The notes: a model not told the origin generated them from the sequence alone. Counted from the stretch's first letter, positions 5,925 to 13,892 are shown. The stretch is 16,592 nucleotides of DNA from an uncultured Coriobacteriales bacterium (GCA_934636245.1 CAKUAI010000034.1:1-16592); one strand, 5' to 3'. Translations and numbers: made by a program.

Positions 5925-6006
5925 GGGGAGGAACTTGGTTCGGTGCTCAAACAGTTTTGCCGCAAAACCGGCGGCAAAAAACTGCGCCCGAACCAAGCCC
6001 CTCCCC
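5925..6006. repeat. 64-nt hairpin element, copy 1 (with extended stem)
   Basis: CTTGGTTCGG at 5934-5943 pairs with 5988-5997. Inside it, CAGTTTTGCCGC at 5952-5963 pairs with 5971-5984 (two extra A in the right arm). Outside it, GGGGAGG pairs with CCTCCCC. The 64-nt core recurs inverted at 6139-6202. It starts 28 bp after the IMP cyclohydrolase stop and is not followed by a T-run. Confidence 0.8.
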
Positions 6007-6015
6007 CTCCCGAGC

Positions 6016-6098
6016 GTTTCAGGTCCCCTCGCCAAGGCACCTTAAAACCTGAAACCCTTGGTGCCCCAATGTCGTTTAGCTTCCCTGGTAGGGGCACC
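6016..6098. other. Two further hairpins between the pur genes
   Basis: GTTTCAGGT at 6016-6024 pairs perfectly with ACCTGAAAC at 6047-6055. GGTGCCCC at 6060-6067 pairs perfectly with GGGGCACC at 6091-6098. An alternative pairing, GGCACC (6036-6041) with GGTGCC (6060-6065), would compete with both. With the two flanking 64-nt elements, almost the whole 320-bp spacer can be folded. Confidence 0.55.
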
Positions 6099-6138
6099 TT
6101 CCAGCCCCTGCCGTCCGTGTTTCATTCGCAGGCTCGTA

Positions 6139-6202
6139 GATTTGGTTTAGGCGCAGTTTTTCGCTGCAAAGCAGCGAAACTGTTTGAGCACTGAACCAAA
6201 TC
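6139..6202. repeat. 64-nt hairpin element, copy 2 (inverted)
   Basis: This has the same architecture as 5934-5997 on the opposite strand and the same 64-nt length. GATTTGGTTTAG at 6139-6150 pairs with 6191-6202 (one wobble), and CAGTTTTTCGCTGC at 6154-6167 pairs with GCAGCGAAACTG at 6171-6182. Relative to copy 1 the inner stem differs by paired changes, so the fold is kept while the sequence varies. It ends 13 bp before the Shine-Dalgarno site of the next gene. Confidence 0.8.
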
Positions 6203-6228
6203 GGCGAGCCCTACCAAGGAGACCCCAC

Positions 6229-7407
6229 ATGAACGAACTCGAGCTCAAGTACGGCTGCAACCCCAACCAGAAGCCCTCCCGAATTTATATGAAGGACGGC
6301 TCCGACCTGCCCCTCACCGTTCTCAACGGCAAGCCCGGCTACATCAACTTCCTCGACGCCTTCAACTCCTGGCAGCTCGTGCGCGAGCTGAAGGCCGCCA
6401 CGGGCCTTCCCGCTGCCGCTTCCTTCAAGCACGTCTCCCCTGCCGGCGCTGCCGTGGGCAAGCCGCTCAGCGAGACTGACCGCAAGATGTACTTCGTCGA
6501 CGAGCCCGGCGAGCTCTCCCCCATCGCCTGCGCCTACATCCGCGCCCGCGGTGCCGACCGCCTGTGCTCCTACGGCGACTGGGTGGCTCTGTCCGACACC
6601 TGTGACGCCGACGTGGCCCGCTACCTCAAGGGCGAGGTTTCCGACGGCATCATCGCTCCCGGTTATACCGACGAGGCTCTTGAGATCCTCAAGACCAAGA
6701 AGACCGGCAAGTACAACGTCGTCCAGATCGACCCCGACTACGTGCCCGCCCCCCAGGAGACCAAGGACGTCTTCGGCATCACCTTTGAGCAGGGCCGCAA
6801 CAACTACGAGATCAACGAATCCCTGCTCACTAACGTCGTGACGCAGAACAAGGAGATTCCCGAGTCGGCCAAGATCGACATGGTCGTCGCCCTCATCACG
6901 CTCAAGTACACGCAGTCCAACTCGGTGTGCTACGTCAAGGACGGCCAGGCCATCGGCATCGGCGCCGGCCAGCAGAGCCGCATCCACTGCACGCGCCTTG
7001 CCGGCAACAAGGCCGACAATTGGTACCTGCGTCAGCACCCCCGCGTGCTCGGCCTTGAGTTCGTCGATGGCATCCGCCGCCCCAACCGCGACAACGCCAT
7101 CGACGTCTACACCTCCGACGAGTGGGAAGACGTCCTGCGCGACGGCGAGTGGCAGCAGGTTTTCAAGGTGAAGCCCGAGCCCCTCACCCGCGAGGAGAAG
7201 AAGGCCTGGATCGCCACGCAGAAGGGCGTGACGGTGGGCTCCGACGCCTTCTTCCCCTTCGGCGACAATGTTGAGCGTGCCCGCAAGTCGGGCGTCGACT
7301 TCATCGTCGAGCCGGGCGGCTCCATCCGCGACGACAACGTGATTGAGACGGCCGACCGCTACGGCATCGCCATGGCCTTCACCGGCATGCGCCTGTTCCA
7401 CCACTAA
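6229..7407 (+). CDS. AICAR transformylase (phosphoribosylaminoimidazolecarboxamide formyltransferase), monofunctional
   Basis: The 392-residue cytoplasmic enzyme transfers a formyl group from 10-formyl-tetrahydrofolate to AICAR, giving FAICAR for the cyclohydrolase encoded upstream. It corresponds to the C-terminal domain of bifunctional PurH/ATIC and lacks the N-terminal cyclohydrolase domain (usual bifunctional length 510-590). The catalytic Lys-His pair is K67-H68 in SFKHVSPAGAAVG. Other family blocks are EVSDGIIAPGY, KYTQSNSVCY, IGAGQQSRIHCTRLAG and SDAFFPFGDN, and the protein ends RLFHH. From memory these blocks resemble the eukaryotic ATIC form more than typical bacterial PurH. The ATG has AAGGAG at 6216-6221. 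The gene is probably co-transcribed with purO through a hairpin-rich spacer. Confidence 0.9.
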   Translation: MNELELKYGCNPNQKPSRIYMKDGSDLPLTVLNGKPGYINFLDAFNSWQLVRELKAATGLPAAASFKHVSPAGAAVGKPLSETDRKMYFVDEPGELSPIACAYIRARGADRLCSYGDWVALSDTCDADVARYLKGEVSDGIIAPGYTDEALEILKTKKTGKYNVVQIDPDYVPAPQETKDVFGITFEQGRNNYEINESLLTNVVTQNKEIPESAKIDMVVALITLKYTQSNSVCYVKDGQAIGIGAGQQSRIHCTRLAGNKADNWYLRQHPRVLGLEFVDGIRRPNRDNAIDVYTSDEWEDVLRDGEWQQVFKVKPEPLTREEKKAWIATQKGVTVGSDAFFPFGDNVERARKSGVDFIVEPGGSIRDDNVIETADRYGIAMAFTGMRLFHH

Positions 7408-7483
7408 TCCAAGCGCAGTTTACGAGGTGCGCGGTGCTCCGGCCAGCGTCTCGACCAGCACCTTGCATCTTTCGCTTTGCATG

Positions 7484-7522
7484 AAGCGGGCTCGGGCATA
7501 ACCGCCCGGGCCCGCTTTGTTT
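7484..7522 (+). terminator. Rho-independent terminator of the purine unit
   Basis: A 14-bp stem, 7484-7497 with 7504-7517, is interrupted by one mismatch. It is followed by TTTGTTTTG and lies about 80 bp after the transformylase stop. Confidence 0.8.
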
Positions 7523-7601
7523 TGCATTGTTTTGCAACTCATTTCACAGCAGCTCGCGAGGCCAACCACATGTACCCAAGCCCGCCGCATTCCCGACATT
7601 C

Positions 7602-7645
7602 AAGCCCGATGGTCTCCCGTACAGGGGAGGCCGTCGGGCTTTTTG
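7602..7645 (+). terminator. Second intrinsic terminator with no gene before it
   Basis: The stem AAGCCCGA...TCTCCC at 7602-7618 pairs with GGGGAGG...TCGGGCTT at 7624-7641, around loop GTACA, followed by a T-run. No coding sequence lies between this and the terminator 80 bp upstream. It is either a backup terminator or the end of a short untranslated transcript. Confidence 0.75.
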
Positions 7646-7890
7646 CTGCATGTACGCTGACACAAACGATTCGATTTTGGCGGTGGACGGCAGGCTCTTA
7701 TGTGCTTTTTCTCGTGGGCGACCTCTCACGCGCCACTGAAACCGTCCAGACGAAACCACGCTGCAAGAGGCACGCGAGCACAGTAAAGTAGATTTGTACT
7801 ACTATGCACCTAGGCCGACTACACGGCCTGCACCCCGCTTTGATATCAACGCTTGTAACCAAACAAGCATGTGAGGGAAGAGGAGAGAAC
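7646..7890 (+). other. PFOR upstream region
   Basis: This is a gene-free gap. A possible -10 box TACTAT lies at 7800-7805; 17 bp upstream the sequence AGCACA is only a partial -35 match. Transcription would then begin near 7812. Two small perfect hairpins follow, both with 6-bp stems and 6-nt loops: AGGCCG-ACTACA-CGGCCT at 7812-7829 and GCTTGT-AACCAA-ACAAGC at 7851-7868. The Shine-Dalgarno AGGAGAG is at 7881-7887. The second palindrome could instead be an operator, but it does not match the Rex consensus. Confidence 0.35.
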
Positions 7891-10800
7891 ATGGCCCGAC
7901 AGCTCAAGTCCATGGACGGCAACAACGCCGCGGCACACGTCAGCTACGCGTTCACCGAAGTGGCGGGCATCTATCCCATCACCCCGTCGAGCCCCATGGC
8001 CGACTATGTGGACCAGTGGAGCGCCCAGGGTCGCAAGAACATCTTCGGCACGACCGTCAAGGTGTGCGAGATGGAGTCCGAGGCCGGCGCCGCCGGCGCC
8101 GTGCACGGCTCGCTCACCAGCGGCGCCCTCACGACGACCTACACCGCCTCGCAGGGCCTTCTGCTCATGATTCCCAACATGTACAAGATCGCCGCCGAGC
8201 AGCTGCCCAGCGTCTTCCACGTGAGCGCGCGTACCGTCTCCACCCACGCCCTCAACATCTTCGGCGACCACTCCGACGTCATGGCCTGCCGCCAGACCGG
8301 TTTCGCCATGCTCGCCGAGGGCAACGTGCAGGAGGTCATGGACCTGTCCGCCGTGGCGCACCTCGCGGCCATCAAGGGCGGCGTGCCGTTCATCAACTTC
8401 TTCGACGGCTTCCGCACCTCCCATGAGATTCAGAAGATCGAGGTCTGGGACTACGAGGACCTGGCCGAGATGTGCGACATGGACGCCGTGCGCGCCTTCC
8501 GCGCCCACGCGCTCAACCCCGAGCACCCCGCCATGCGCGGCAGCCACGAGAACGGCGACATCTTCTTCCAGCACCGCGAGGCCTGCAACTCCCACTACGA
8601 CGCACTGCCCGCCGTGGTTGAGGAGTACATGGACAAGGTCAACGCCAAGCTCGGCACCGACTACAAGCTGTTCAACTACTACGGCGCCCCCGACGCAGAC
8701 CGCGTCATCGTCGCCATGGGCTCCATCTGCGATGTCGCCGAGGAGGTCATCGACTACCTCAACGCCCACGGCGAGAAGGTCGGCCTCATCAAGGTGCGCC
8801 TGTACCGCCCGTTCGTGACCGAGAAGTTCATCGAGGCCCTGCCCAAGACCTGCACCAAGCTAGCCGTTCTCGATCGCACGAAAGAGCCCGGCTCCATCGG
8901 CGAGCCCCTCTACCTCGACGTTGTGACCGCACTCGCCCAGGCGGGCGTCGCGGGCATCAAGGTGAGCGGCGGCCGTTACGGCCTGGGCAGCAAGGACACG
9001 CCCCCCTCGAGCGTCTTCGCCATCTACACCGAGCTCGCCAAGGACGCGCCTCGCCGCGAGTTCACCGTCGGCATCGTCGACGACGTCACGAACCTGTCGC
9101 TGCCCGAGGACCCGAACTGCCCCAACACGGCCGCAGCGGGCACCATCGAATGCAAGTTCTGGGGTCTTGGCGGCGACGGCACGGTTGGCGCCAACAAGAA
9201 CTCGACGAAGATCATCGGCGACCACACCGACAAGTACATCCAGTCCTACTTCCAGTACGATTCCAAGAAGACGGGCGGCGTCACCATCTCGCACCTGCGC
9301 TTTGGCGACTCCCCCATCCGCAGCCCGTACTACATCAACAAGGCCGACTTCGTTGCCTGCCATAACCCCAGCTACATCACCAAGGGCTTCCGCATCGTGC
9401 AGGACGTCAAGCCTGGCGGCATCTTCCTGGTGAACTGCCAGTGGACGCCCGAGGAGCTGGAGCACCACCTCGACGCCGACTCCAAGCGCTACATCGCCAA
9501 GAACAACGTGCAGCTCTACACCATCGACGCCATCGACCTGGCGCGCAAGGTGGGCATGGGCAAGCGCACCAACACCATCCTGCAGTCTGCCTTCTTCTCG
9601 CTGGCCCACATCATGGACCAGGCCGAGGCCATCCAGTACATGAAGGAAGCGGCCACCAAGAGCTACCTCAAGAAGGGCCAGGACGTCGTGGACTGCAACC
9701 ACGCCGCCATCGACGCCGGTGCCACGGCATACGTGAAGATCGACGTGCCCGCAAGCTGGGCCGATGCTGAGGACGCCGCCAAGCCCGCCGACCCGGAAGG
9801 CCGCGCCGAGCTTGTCCGCCAGGTCTGCGACATCATGCGCCCCGTGGGCAACATGGCCGGCGACTCGCTTCCCGTCTCCGCCTTCGCCGACCGCGCCGAC
9901 GGCCAGTTCGAGCTGGGTGCCTCCGCCTTTGAGAAGCGCGGCGTGGCCGTCATGGTTCCCGAGTGGGACGCCGAGAAGTGCGTACAGTGCAACAGCTGCG
10001 CCTTCGTGTGCCCCCACGCCACCATCCGCCCTTACGAGCTCGACGAGGCCGAGGTCGCCGCTGCACCCGCACCCATCAAGCTTGCTCCCGTCAAGGCCGG
10101 CAAGGCCAAGGGCCTCTACCAGTACACGCTCGCCATCTCGCCGCTCGACTGCATGGGCTGCGGCGTGTGCATCGGCCAGTGCAAGCCTGGCGCCATCACG
10201 ATGGTTCCCGCCGAGAGCCAGCTCGACCAGCAGCAGGTCTTCGACTACTGCGTTGAGCACGTCACCGAGAAGCCCGAGGCCATCGACGACACGCTCAAGG
10301 GCTGCCAGTTCAAGACCCCGCTGCTCGAGTTCTCCGGCTCCTGCGCCGGCTGCGCCGAGACTTCCTACGCTCGCCTCGTGACCCAGCTCTTCGGCGACCG
10401 CATGTTCATCGCCAACGCCACCGGCTGCTCCTCCATCTGGGGCAACCCCGCAGCCACCGCGCCGTACACCACGAACAAGGACGGCCACGGCCCTGCCTGG
10501 TGCAACTCGCTCTTCGAGGACAACGCAGAGTTCGGCATGGGCATGCAGCTTGGCTACGAGGCCGTGCGCGCAAAGCTCGTCGAGCACACCAAGAACATGC
10601 TCGCCGACGAGCGCGCCGACGCCGAGTTCACCGCCGTGGCCCAGGCCTGGCTCGACTCGATGAACGACGCCAAGGCCAGCAAGAACGCCGCCGAGGCGTT
10701 CAAGGCCGCCCTCGCCCCCATCGCCGAGGCTGGCTGCCCCGACGCCAAGGCCATCCTCGAGAACGCCGAGTTCCTCACCAAGAAGTCCTTCTGGATCTTC

Positions 10801-11436
10801 GGCGGCGACGGCTGGGCCTACGACATCGGCTACGGCGGACTCGACCACGTCCTGGCTTCCGGCCGCGATGTCAACGTGTTCGTCTTCGACACCGAGGTCT
10901 ACTCCAACACCGGCGGCCAGGCATCCAAGGCTTCCAACATCGGCCAGGTCGCCCAGTTCGCAGCTGCCGGCAAGGACATCAAGAAGAAGTCCCTGGCCGA
11001 AATCGCCATCAGCTACGGCTACGTGTACGTGGCGCAGGTCGCCATGGGCGCCAAGCCCGCGCAGACCCTCAAGGCCATCCAGGAGGCCGAGGCCTACCCC
11101 GGACCCTCGCTCATCATCGGCTACAGCCCCTGCGAGATGCACTCCATCAAGGGCGGCATGGTCAACTGCCAGGCCGAGATGAAGCGCGCCGTGGACTGCG
11201 GCTACTGGAACCTGTTCCGCTTCAACCCGCAGGCCCAGACCGGCGGCAAGTTCATGCTCGACTCCAAGGAGCCCGCTGGCGGCTACCAGGAGTTCCTCAT
11301 GAACGAGGCCCGCTACAGCCGCTTGACCCGCGAGTTCCCGGGCCGCGCCGAGGAGCTCTTCGCCAAGAACGAGAAGGCCGCCATGGACCGCTACGACCAC
11401 CTGCTCAAGCTCAAGGAGATGTACTCCGAGCTGTAA
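7891..11436 (+). CDS. nifJ: Pyruvate:ferredoxin (flavodoxin) oxidoreductase, single-chain
   Basis: The 1181-residue enzyme oxidises pyruvate with CoA to acetyl-CoA and CO2, reducing ferredoxin or flavodoxin; it is cytoplasmic and typical of anaerobes. Length matches the fused homodimeric PFOR family (about 1170-1200). The N-terminal domain opens with VAGIYPITPSSPMADYVDQW. A two-cluster ferredoxin domain has CxxCxxCxxxC at C697/C700/C703/C707 and C754/C757/C760/C764. The proximal cluster near the cofactor is supported by C818, C821, C846 and C1081. The thiamine diphosphate site includes GGDGWAYDIG and the following DTEVYSNTGGQ. The ATG was chosen because of AGGAGAG at 7881-7887; the 29 in-frame codons upstream lie in the leader hairpins. 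Strong G/C-ending codon bias suggests high expression. The gene is flanked by terminators and transcribed alone. The same family is also called por. Confidence 0.97.
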   Translation: MARQLKSMDGNNAAAHVSYAFTEVAGIYPITPSSPMADYVDQWSAQGRKNIFGTTVKVCEMESEAGAAGAVHGSLTSGALTTTYTASQGLLLMIPNMYKIAAEQLPSVFHVSARTVSTHALNIFGDHSDVMACRQTGFAMLAEGNVQEVMDLSAVAHLAAIKGGVPFINFFDGFRTSHEIQKIEVWDYEDLAEMCDMDAVRAFRAHALNPEHPAMRGSHENGDIFFQHREACNSHYDALPAVVEEYMDKVNAKLGTDYKLFNYYGAPDADRVIVAMGSICDVAEEVIDYLNAHGEKVGLIKVRLYRPFVTEKFIEALPKTCTKLAVLDRTKEPGSIGEPLYLDVVTALAQAGVAGIKVSGGRYGLGSKDTPPSSVFAIYTELAKDAPRREFTVGIVDDVTNLSLPEDPNCPNTAAAGTIECKFWGLGGDGTVGANKNSTKIIGDHTDKYIQSYFQYDSKKTGGVTISHLRFGDSPIRSPYYINKADFVACHNPSYITKGFRIVQDVKPGGIFLVNCQWTPEELEHHLDADSKRYIAKNNVQLYTIDAIDLARKVGMGKRTNTILQSAFFSLAHIMDQAEAIQYMKEAATKSYLKKGQDVVDCNHAAIDAGATAYVKIDVPASWADAEDAAKPADPEGRAELVRQVCDIMRPVGNMAGDSLPVSAFADRADGQFELGASAFEKRGVAVMVPEWDAEKCVQCNSCAFVCPHATIRPYELDEAEVAAAPAPIKLAPVKAGKAKGLYQYTLAISPLDCMGCGVCIGQCKPGAITMVPAESQLDQQQVFDYCVEHVTEKPEAIDDTLKGCQFKTPLLEFSGSCAGCAETSYARLVTQLFGDRMFIANATGCSSIWGNPAATAPYTTNKDGHGPAWCNSLFEDNAEFGMGMQLGYEAVRAKLVEHTKNMLADERADAEFTAVAQAWLDSMNDAKASKNAAEAFKAALAPIAEAGCPDAKAILENAEFLTKKSFWIFGGDGWAYDIGYGGLDHVLASGRDVNVFVFDTEVYSNTGGQASKASNIGQVAQFAAAGKDIKKKSLAEIAISYGYVYVAQVAMGAKPAQTLKAIQEAEAYPGPSLIIGYSPCEMHSIKGGMVNCQAEMKRAVDCGYWNLFRFNPQAQTGGKFMLDSKEPAGGYQEFLMNEARYSRLTREFPGRAEELFAKNEKAAMDRYDHLLKLKEMYSEL

Positions 11437-11469
11437 GGCATCGCGCAGGTATCTGAGCACGTAAACGCG

Positions 11470-11511
11470 AGGCCCGCCGTTCCCCAGCAATGAGGGACGG
11501 CGGGCCTTTTT
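11470..11511 (+). terminator. Rho-independent terminator of PFOR
   Basis: AGGCCCGCCGT at 11470-11480 pairs with 11497-11507, followed by TTTTT. On the minus strand the hairpin has no T-run, so it would serve the convergent kinase gene poorly. No other terminator for the kinase is obvious in this gap. Confidence 0.92.
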
Positions 11512-11550
11512 GTGCGCGGCAATGCGATGAGCAATGGGGCGAGGCGACTC

Positions 11551-13047
11551 CTATGCCGCTGAAAACTCCAGTGTGAAGCGGGTGCCGACGCCCTTGAGGC
11601 TCACGACGTCGATGCGACCCTCATGGGCGTCCATAATCCACTTGGCGATGGACAGGCCCAGGCCCGTGCCTCCCACGCCCGCAGCCTGGCGCGCCTCGTC
11701 GGCTCGCCAGAAGCGCTCGAAGGCATGCGGCACCTCCTCGGGGGCAAGGCCGATGCCCTCGTCGGCCACCGAGCACGCCACCTTGCGACCGTCTGCCCGC
11801 AAGCCAATCGTTATCTGCGTGCCGGCGGGCGAGTACTTCACGGCATTCTGCACGAGAATGCGCATGGCCTGCTTGACGAGGGCGTCGTCGCCCACCATGA
11901 GGCACGTCGGCATCGATAGCTCGCGCGTCGGTGCGACTGCGGTCTCCCCCATCGTATGCGTGTCCGCAACCTTGCCCTGCGCGCTCAGGCAATACGCGTG
12001 CGAGGGGTCGATCATGGCGGACTCCTCGTACACCTCGCGCACGATGGCGCCCAAGTCAATCGTCTCCATGTGCAGGTTGTTGCGTCCTGCGTCGCCGCGC
12101 GCAAGGAAGAGGAGCTGCTCCACCAGCTCCTGCATGTGCGTGGATTCCTGCTTGAGGGCGGCAATGGACTCGTCGAGCACCTCAGGGTCGGTCTTGCCCC
12201 AGCGATCGAGCATGTTCACGTAGCCCTGGATGACGGCGATGGGTGTGCGCAACTCGTGCGACGCGTCGTTGACGAACTGCATCTGCTGAAGCTTCGCCTC
12301 CTGCATCTGGCGCAAAAGGCCGTTGAGGGCGACCTCGATGCTGCGCAGGTCGGCGTCTCCGGTCGAGACGTTGGGCGCATTCACGTTGGCCGAGTCGATG
12401 GCGTGTTTGAGCGTCTCCATCTTGTCGGCCGCCGTACCAGCTGCGCTGCCCATGGGATTGTCGGCCGTGGCCGAACCCATGGCCTCCGCCGTCAGGGCCA
12501 GGTCGTTGAGCGGCTTGAGTCGCCGACGAATGCGGCGCGGCAGAAATATGTCATTGATGAGCGAAAGCACCTGGAAAACCACCACGGCAGATGCAATCGC
12601 CGCCGCCCAGGCAAGGCTGTCCCTCACAGGGAACGAATAGCTCTGGGATACGGGGCCGCTCACGACATATACCAGGGCCGTCCAGTCGTTGGCGGCCAGA
12701 CCGTCGAGGCGCACCTGCACGCCGGGCGCATACACCAGGTGCGCCGTGCCGCGGAAAAAGTCATCAGGCAACGCCTGGTTACACTGAAACACGAACCCCG
12801 CCACCATGGCGCAGACGATGAGCATGTCGAGCATGATATATTCACCCAGCTTGCGCAGCCATTCATCAAGCGCAATGCCGCGCGAGATGGAGCCCGCTAG
12901 CTTGGAGGTGCGGCGAGGCCGGCTCTCCTTACCGCGCGTGAAAAGGTTGTCCTGGGGGCGGCCGCCTCTCTTCTCTTCTGGAGAGCCGGGACCCTTGCCG
13001 CGGGCGTCAGCTGCCCCCTCCTTGTGCCTACCCCTCGCGGACGACAT
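11551..13047 (-). CDS. Two-component sensor histidine kinase
   Basis: The 498-residue protein has a basic cytoplasmic N-terminus (1-70), a membrane helix near 72-90, a short external segment of about 55 residues, a second helix near 145-165, and a cytoplasmic kinase core. The phosphorylated histidine is H264 in FVNDASHELRTP. The ATPase domain has N401 (QNAVKYSPAG), the G1 box DEGIG at 429-433, F443 in the F box, and GGTGLGLS at 459-466. The region between helix 2 and the HisKA domain is HAMP-like in position but has a low-complexity insert (190-230). A further insert lies near 345-385 in the ATPase domain. The start overlaps the regulator gene by 20 nt with GGAG upstream, so translation is probably coupled. 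The signal sensed is unknown. Confidence 0.9.
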   Translation of the reverse strand: MSSARGRHKEGAADARGKGPGSPEEKRGGRPQDNLFTRGKESRPRRTSKLAGSISRGIALDEWLRKLGEYIMLDMLIVCAMVAGFVFQCNQALPDDFFRGTAHLVYAPGVQVRLDGLAANDWTALVYVVSGPVSQSYSFPVRDSLAWAAAIASAVVVFQVLSLINDIFLPRRIRRRLKPLNDLALTAEAMGSATADNPMGSAAGTAADKMETLKHAIDSANVNAPNVSTGDADLRSIEVALNGLLRQMQEAKLQQMQFVNDASHELRTPIAVIQGYVNMLDRWGKTDPEVLDESIAALKQESTHMQELVEQLLFLARGDAGRNNLHMETIDLGAIVREVYEESAMIDPSHAYCLSAQGKVADTHTMGETAVAPTRELSMPTCLMVGDDALVKQAMRILVQNAVKYSPAGTQITIGLRADGRKVACSVADEGIGLAPEEVPHAFERFWRADEARQAAGVGGTGLGLSIAKWIMDAHEGRIDVVSLKGVGTRFTLEFSAA

Positions 13048-13837
13048 AGCCCACTCCGCGCACGGTGCTCACCAGCTTGATGCCAAAGCGGTCGTCAATC
13101 TTGGCGCGCAGGTGGCGCACGTACACGTCGACGATGTTGGTCTCGCCCATGTAGTCGTAACCACATGCAAGATTGGCGATCTTCTCGCGAGAAAGCACGA
13201 TGTCCTTGTTCTCCATGAGCACGCGCAGCACCTCGAACTCGCGCATGGTGAGCTCGACGGGGGTCGCGCCCACGCGCACGAGCCTGCGCGAGGGGTCGAG
13301 CGTGACCTGGCCCACGCGCAAAACGCCCTTGTCAGCAGCCGCGGCAGGCGCTGGTGCCGAAGTGGACACCGGGACGCCGCCGACAGGCGCGGACGAGGCT
13401 CCCTGGGATGCGGATGCGCTGCTTCCCTGGCTGGCCGCAGCCCCACTTTCCCCCGCCCCAGAGCGCACAGGACGCGTGCGCAGAATGACGCGGATGCGCG
13501 CCAGCAGCTCCTCGATGGCAAATGGCTTGGTGATGTAGTCGTTCGCGCCAGCGTCGAGGCCGGAGACCTTGTCCATCACCGCATCGCGAGCCGTGAGCAA
13601 GATGACGGGAACGTCGCTCTCCCGACGCACCCGACGCAGCACCTCAAGGCCGTTGAGCTGGGGCAACATGACATCGAGCAGGATAAGGTCCCAGGTGCTT
13701 GCAAGCGCCATGTCAAGCGCGCTGCGCCCGTCGGCCGCCTTACCCACCTCGTATCCTTCGTGGGTCAGCTCAAGCTCGAGAAAGCGGGCTATCTTCTCCT
13801 CGTCCTCAACGATGAGGATGCGGCCGTGCGTGTCCAT
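13028..13837 (-). CDS. OmpR/PhoB-family response regulator
   Basis: The 269-residue protein has a receiver domain (1-120) with acidic residues E11 and D12, phosphoacceptor D55 in LILLDVMLP, T82 and K104 in DYITKPF. The C-terminal winged-helix DNA-binding domain (about 172-269) carries ELTMREFEVL, VDVYVRHLRAKID and the closing VRGVGYVVRE. The linker between them, residues 121-171, is about 50 residues of Ser, Ala, Gly and Pro, far longer than the few residues usual in this family. It is encoded upstream of its cognate kinase, with a 20-nt overlap. The ATG is preceded by a weak purine-rich site (AGGGC). Target genes are not evident from the window; it may act on distant genes. Confidence 0.93.
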   Translation of the reverse strand: MDTHGRILIVEDEEKIARFLELELTHEGYEVGKAADGRSALDMALASTWDLILLDVMLPQLNGLEVLRRVRRESDVPVILLTARDAVMDKVSGLDAGANDYITKPFAIEELLARIRVILRTRPVRSGAGESGAAASQGSSASASQGASSAPVGGVPVSTSAPAPAAAADKGVLRVGQVTLDPSRRLVRVGATPVELTMREFEVLRVLMENKDIVLSREKIANLACGYDYMGETNIVDVYVRHLRAKIDDRFGIKLVSTVRGVGYVVREG

Positions 13838-13859
13838 GTGGCCCTGCCCTTCGGATAAA

Positions 13860-13892
13860 CGGGAAAACCCGGCAGGACCAAGCCCGCCGGGT
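13860..13892 (-). terminator. Probable terminator between DUF4342-like gene and regulator gene
   Basis: Read on the minus strand, a 7-bp stem (13886-13892 with 13867-13873) is followed by TTTTCCC. The short T-run makes it moderate. The same hairpin lies only 23 bp before the regulator start, so it may attenuate rather than fully stop read-through into the two-component genes. Confidence 0.6.

Noticed and set aside
7477..7791. 104-codon plus-strand frame downstream of the transformylase
   Set aside because: It spans two intrinsic terminators and has no ribosome site or coding signature.
7851..7868. Rex (redox) operator before PFOR
   Set aside because: GCTTGT-N6-ACAAGC is a perfect palindrome but lacks the TTGTGA/TCACAA half-sites; kept only as an unnamed hairpin or operator.
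8860..11490. 876-codon open frame on the minus strand across PFOR
   Set aside because: It is the antisense of a certain gene. Long antisense frames arise from its G/C-ending codon bias, and the translation is low-complexity Leu/Gly/Val/Ala with no family resemblance.
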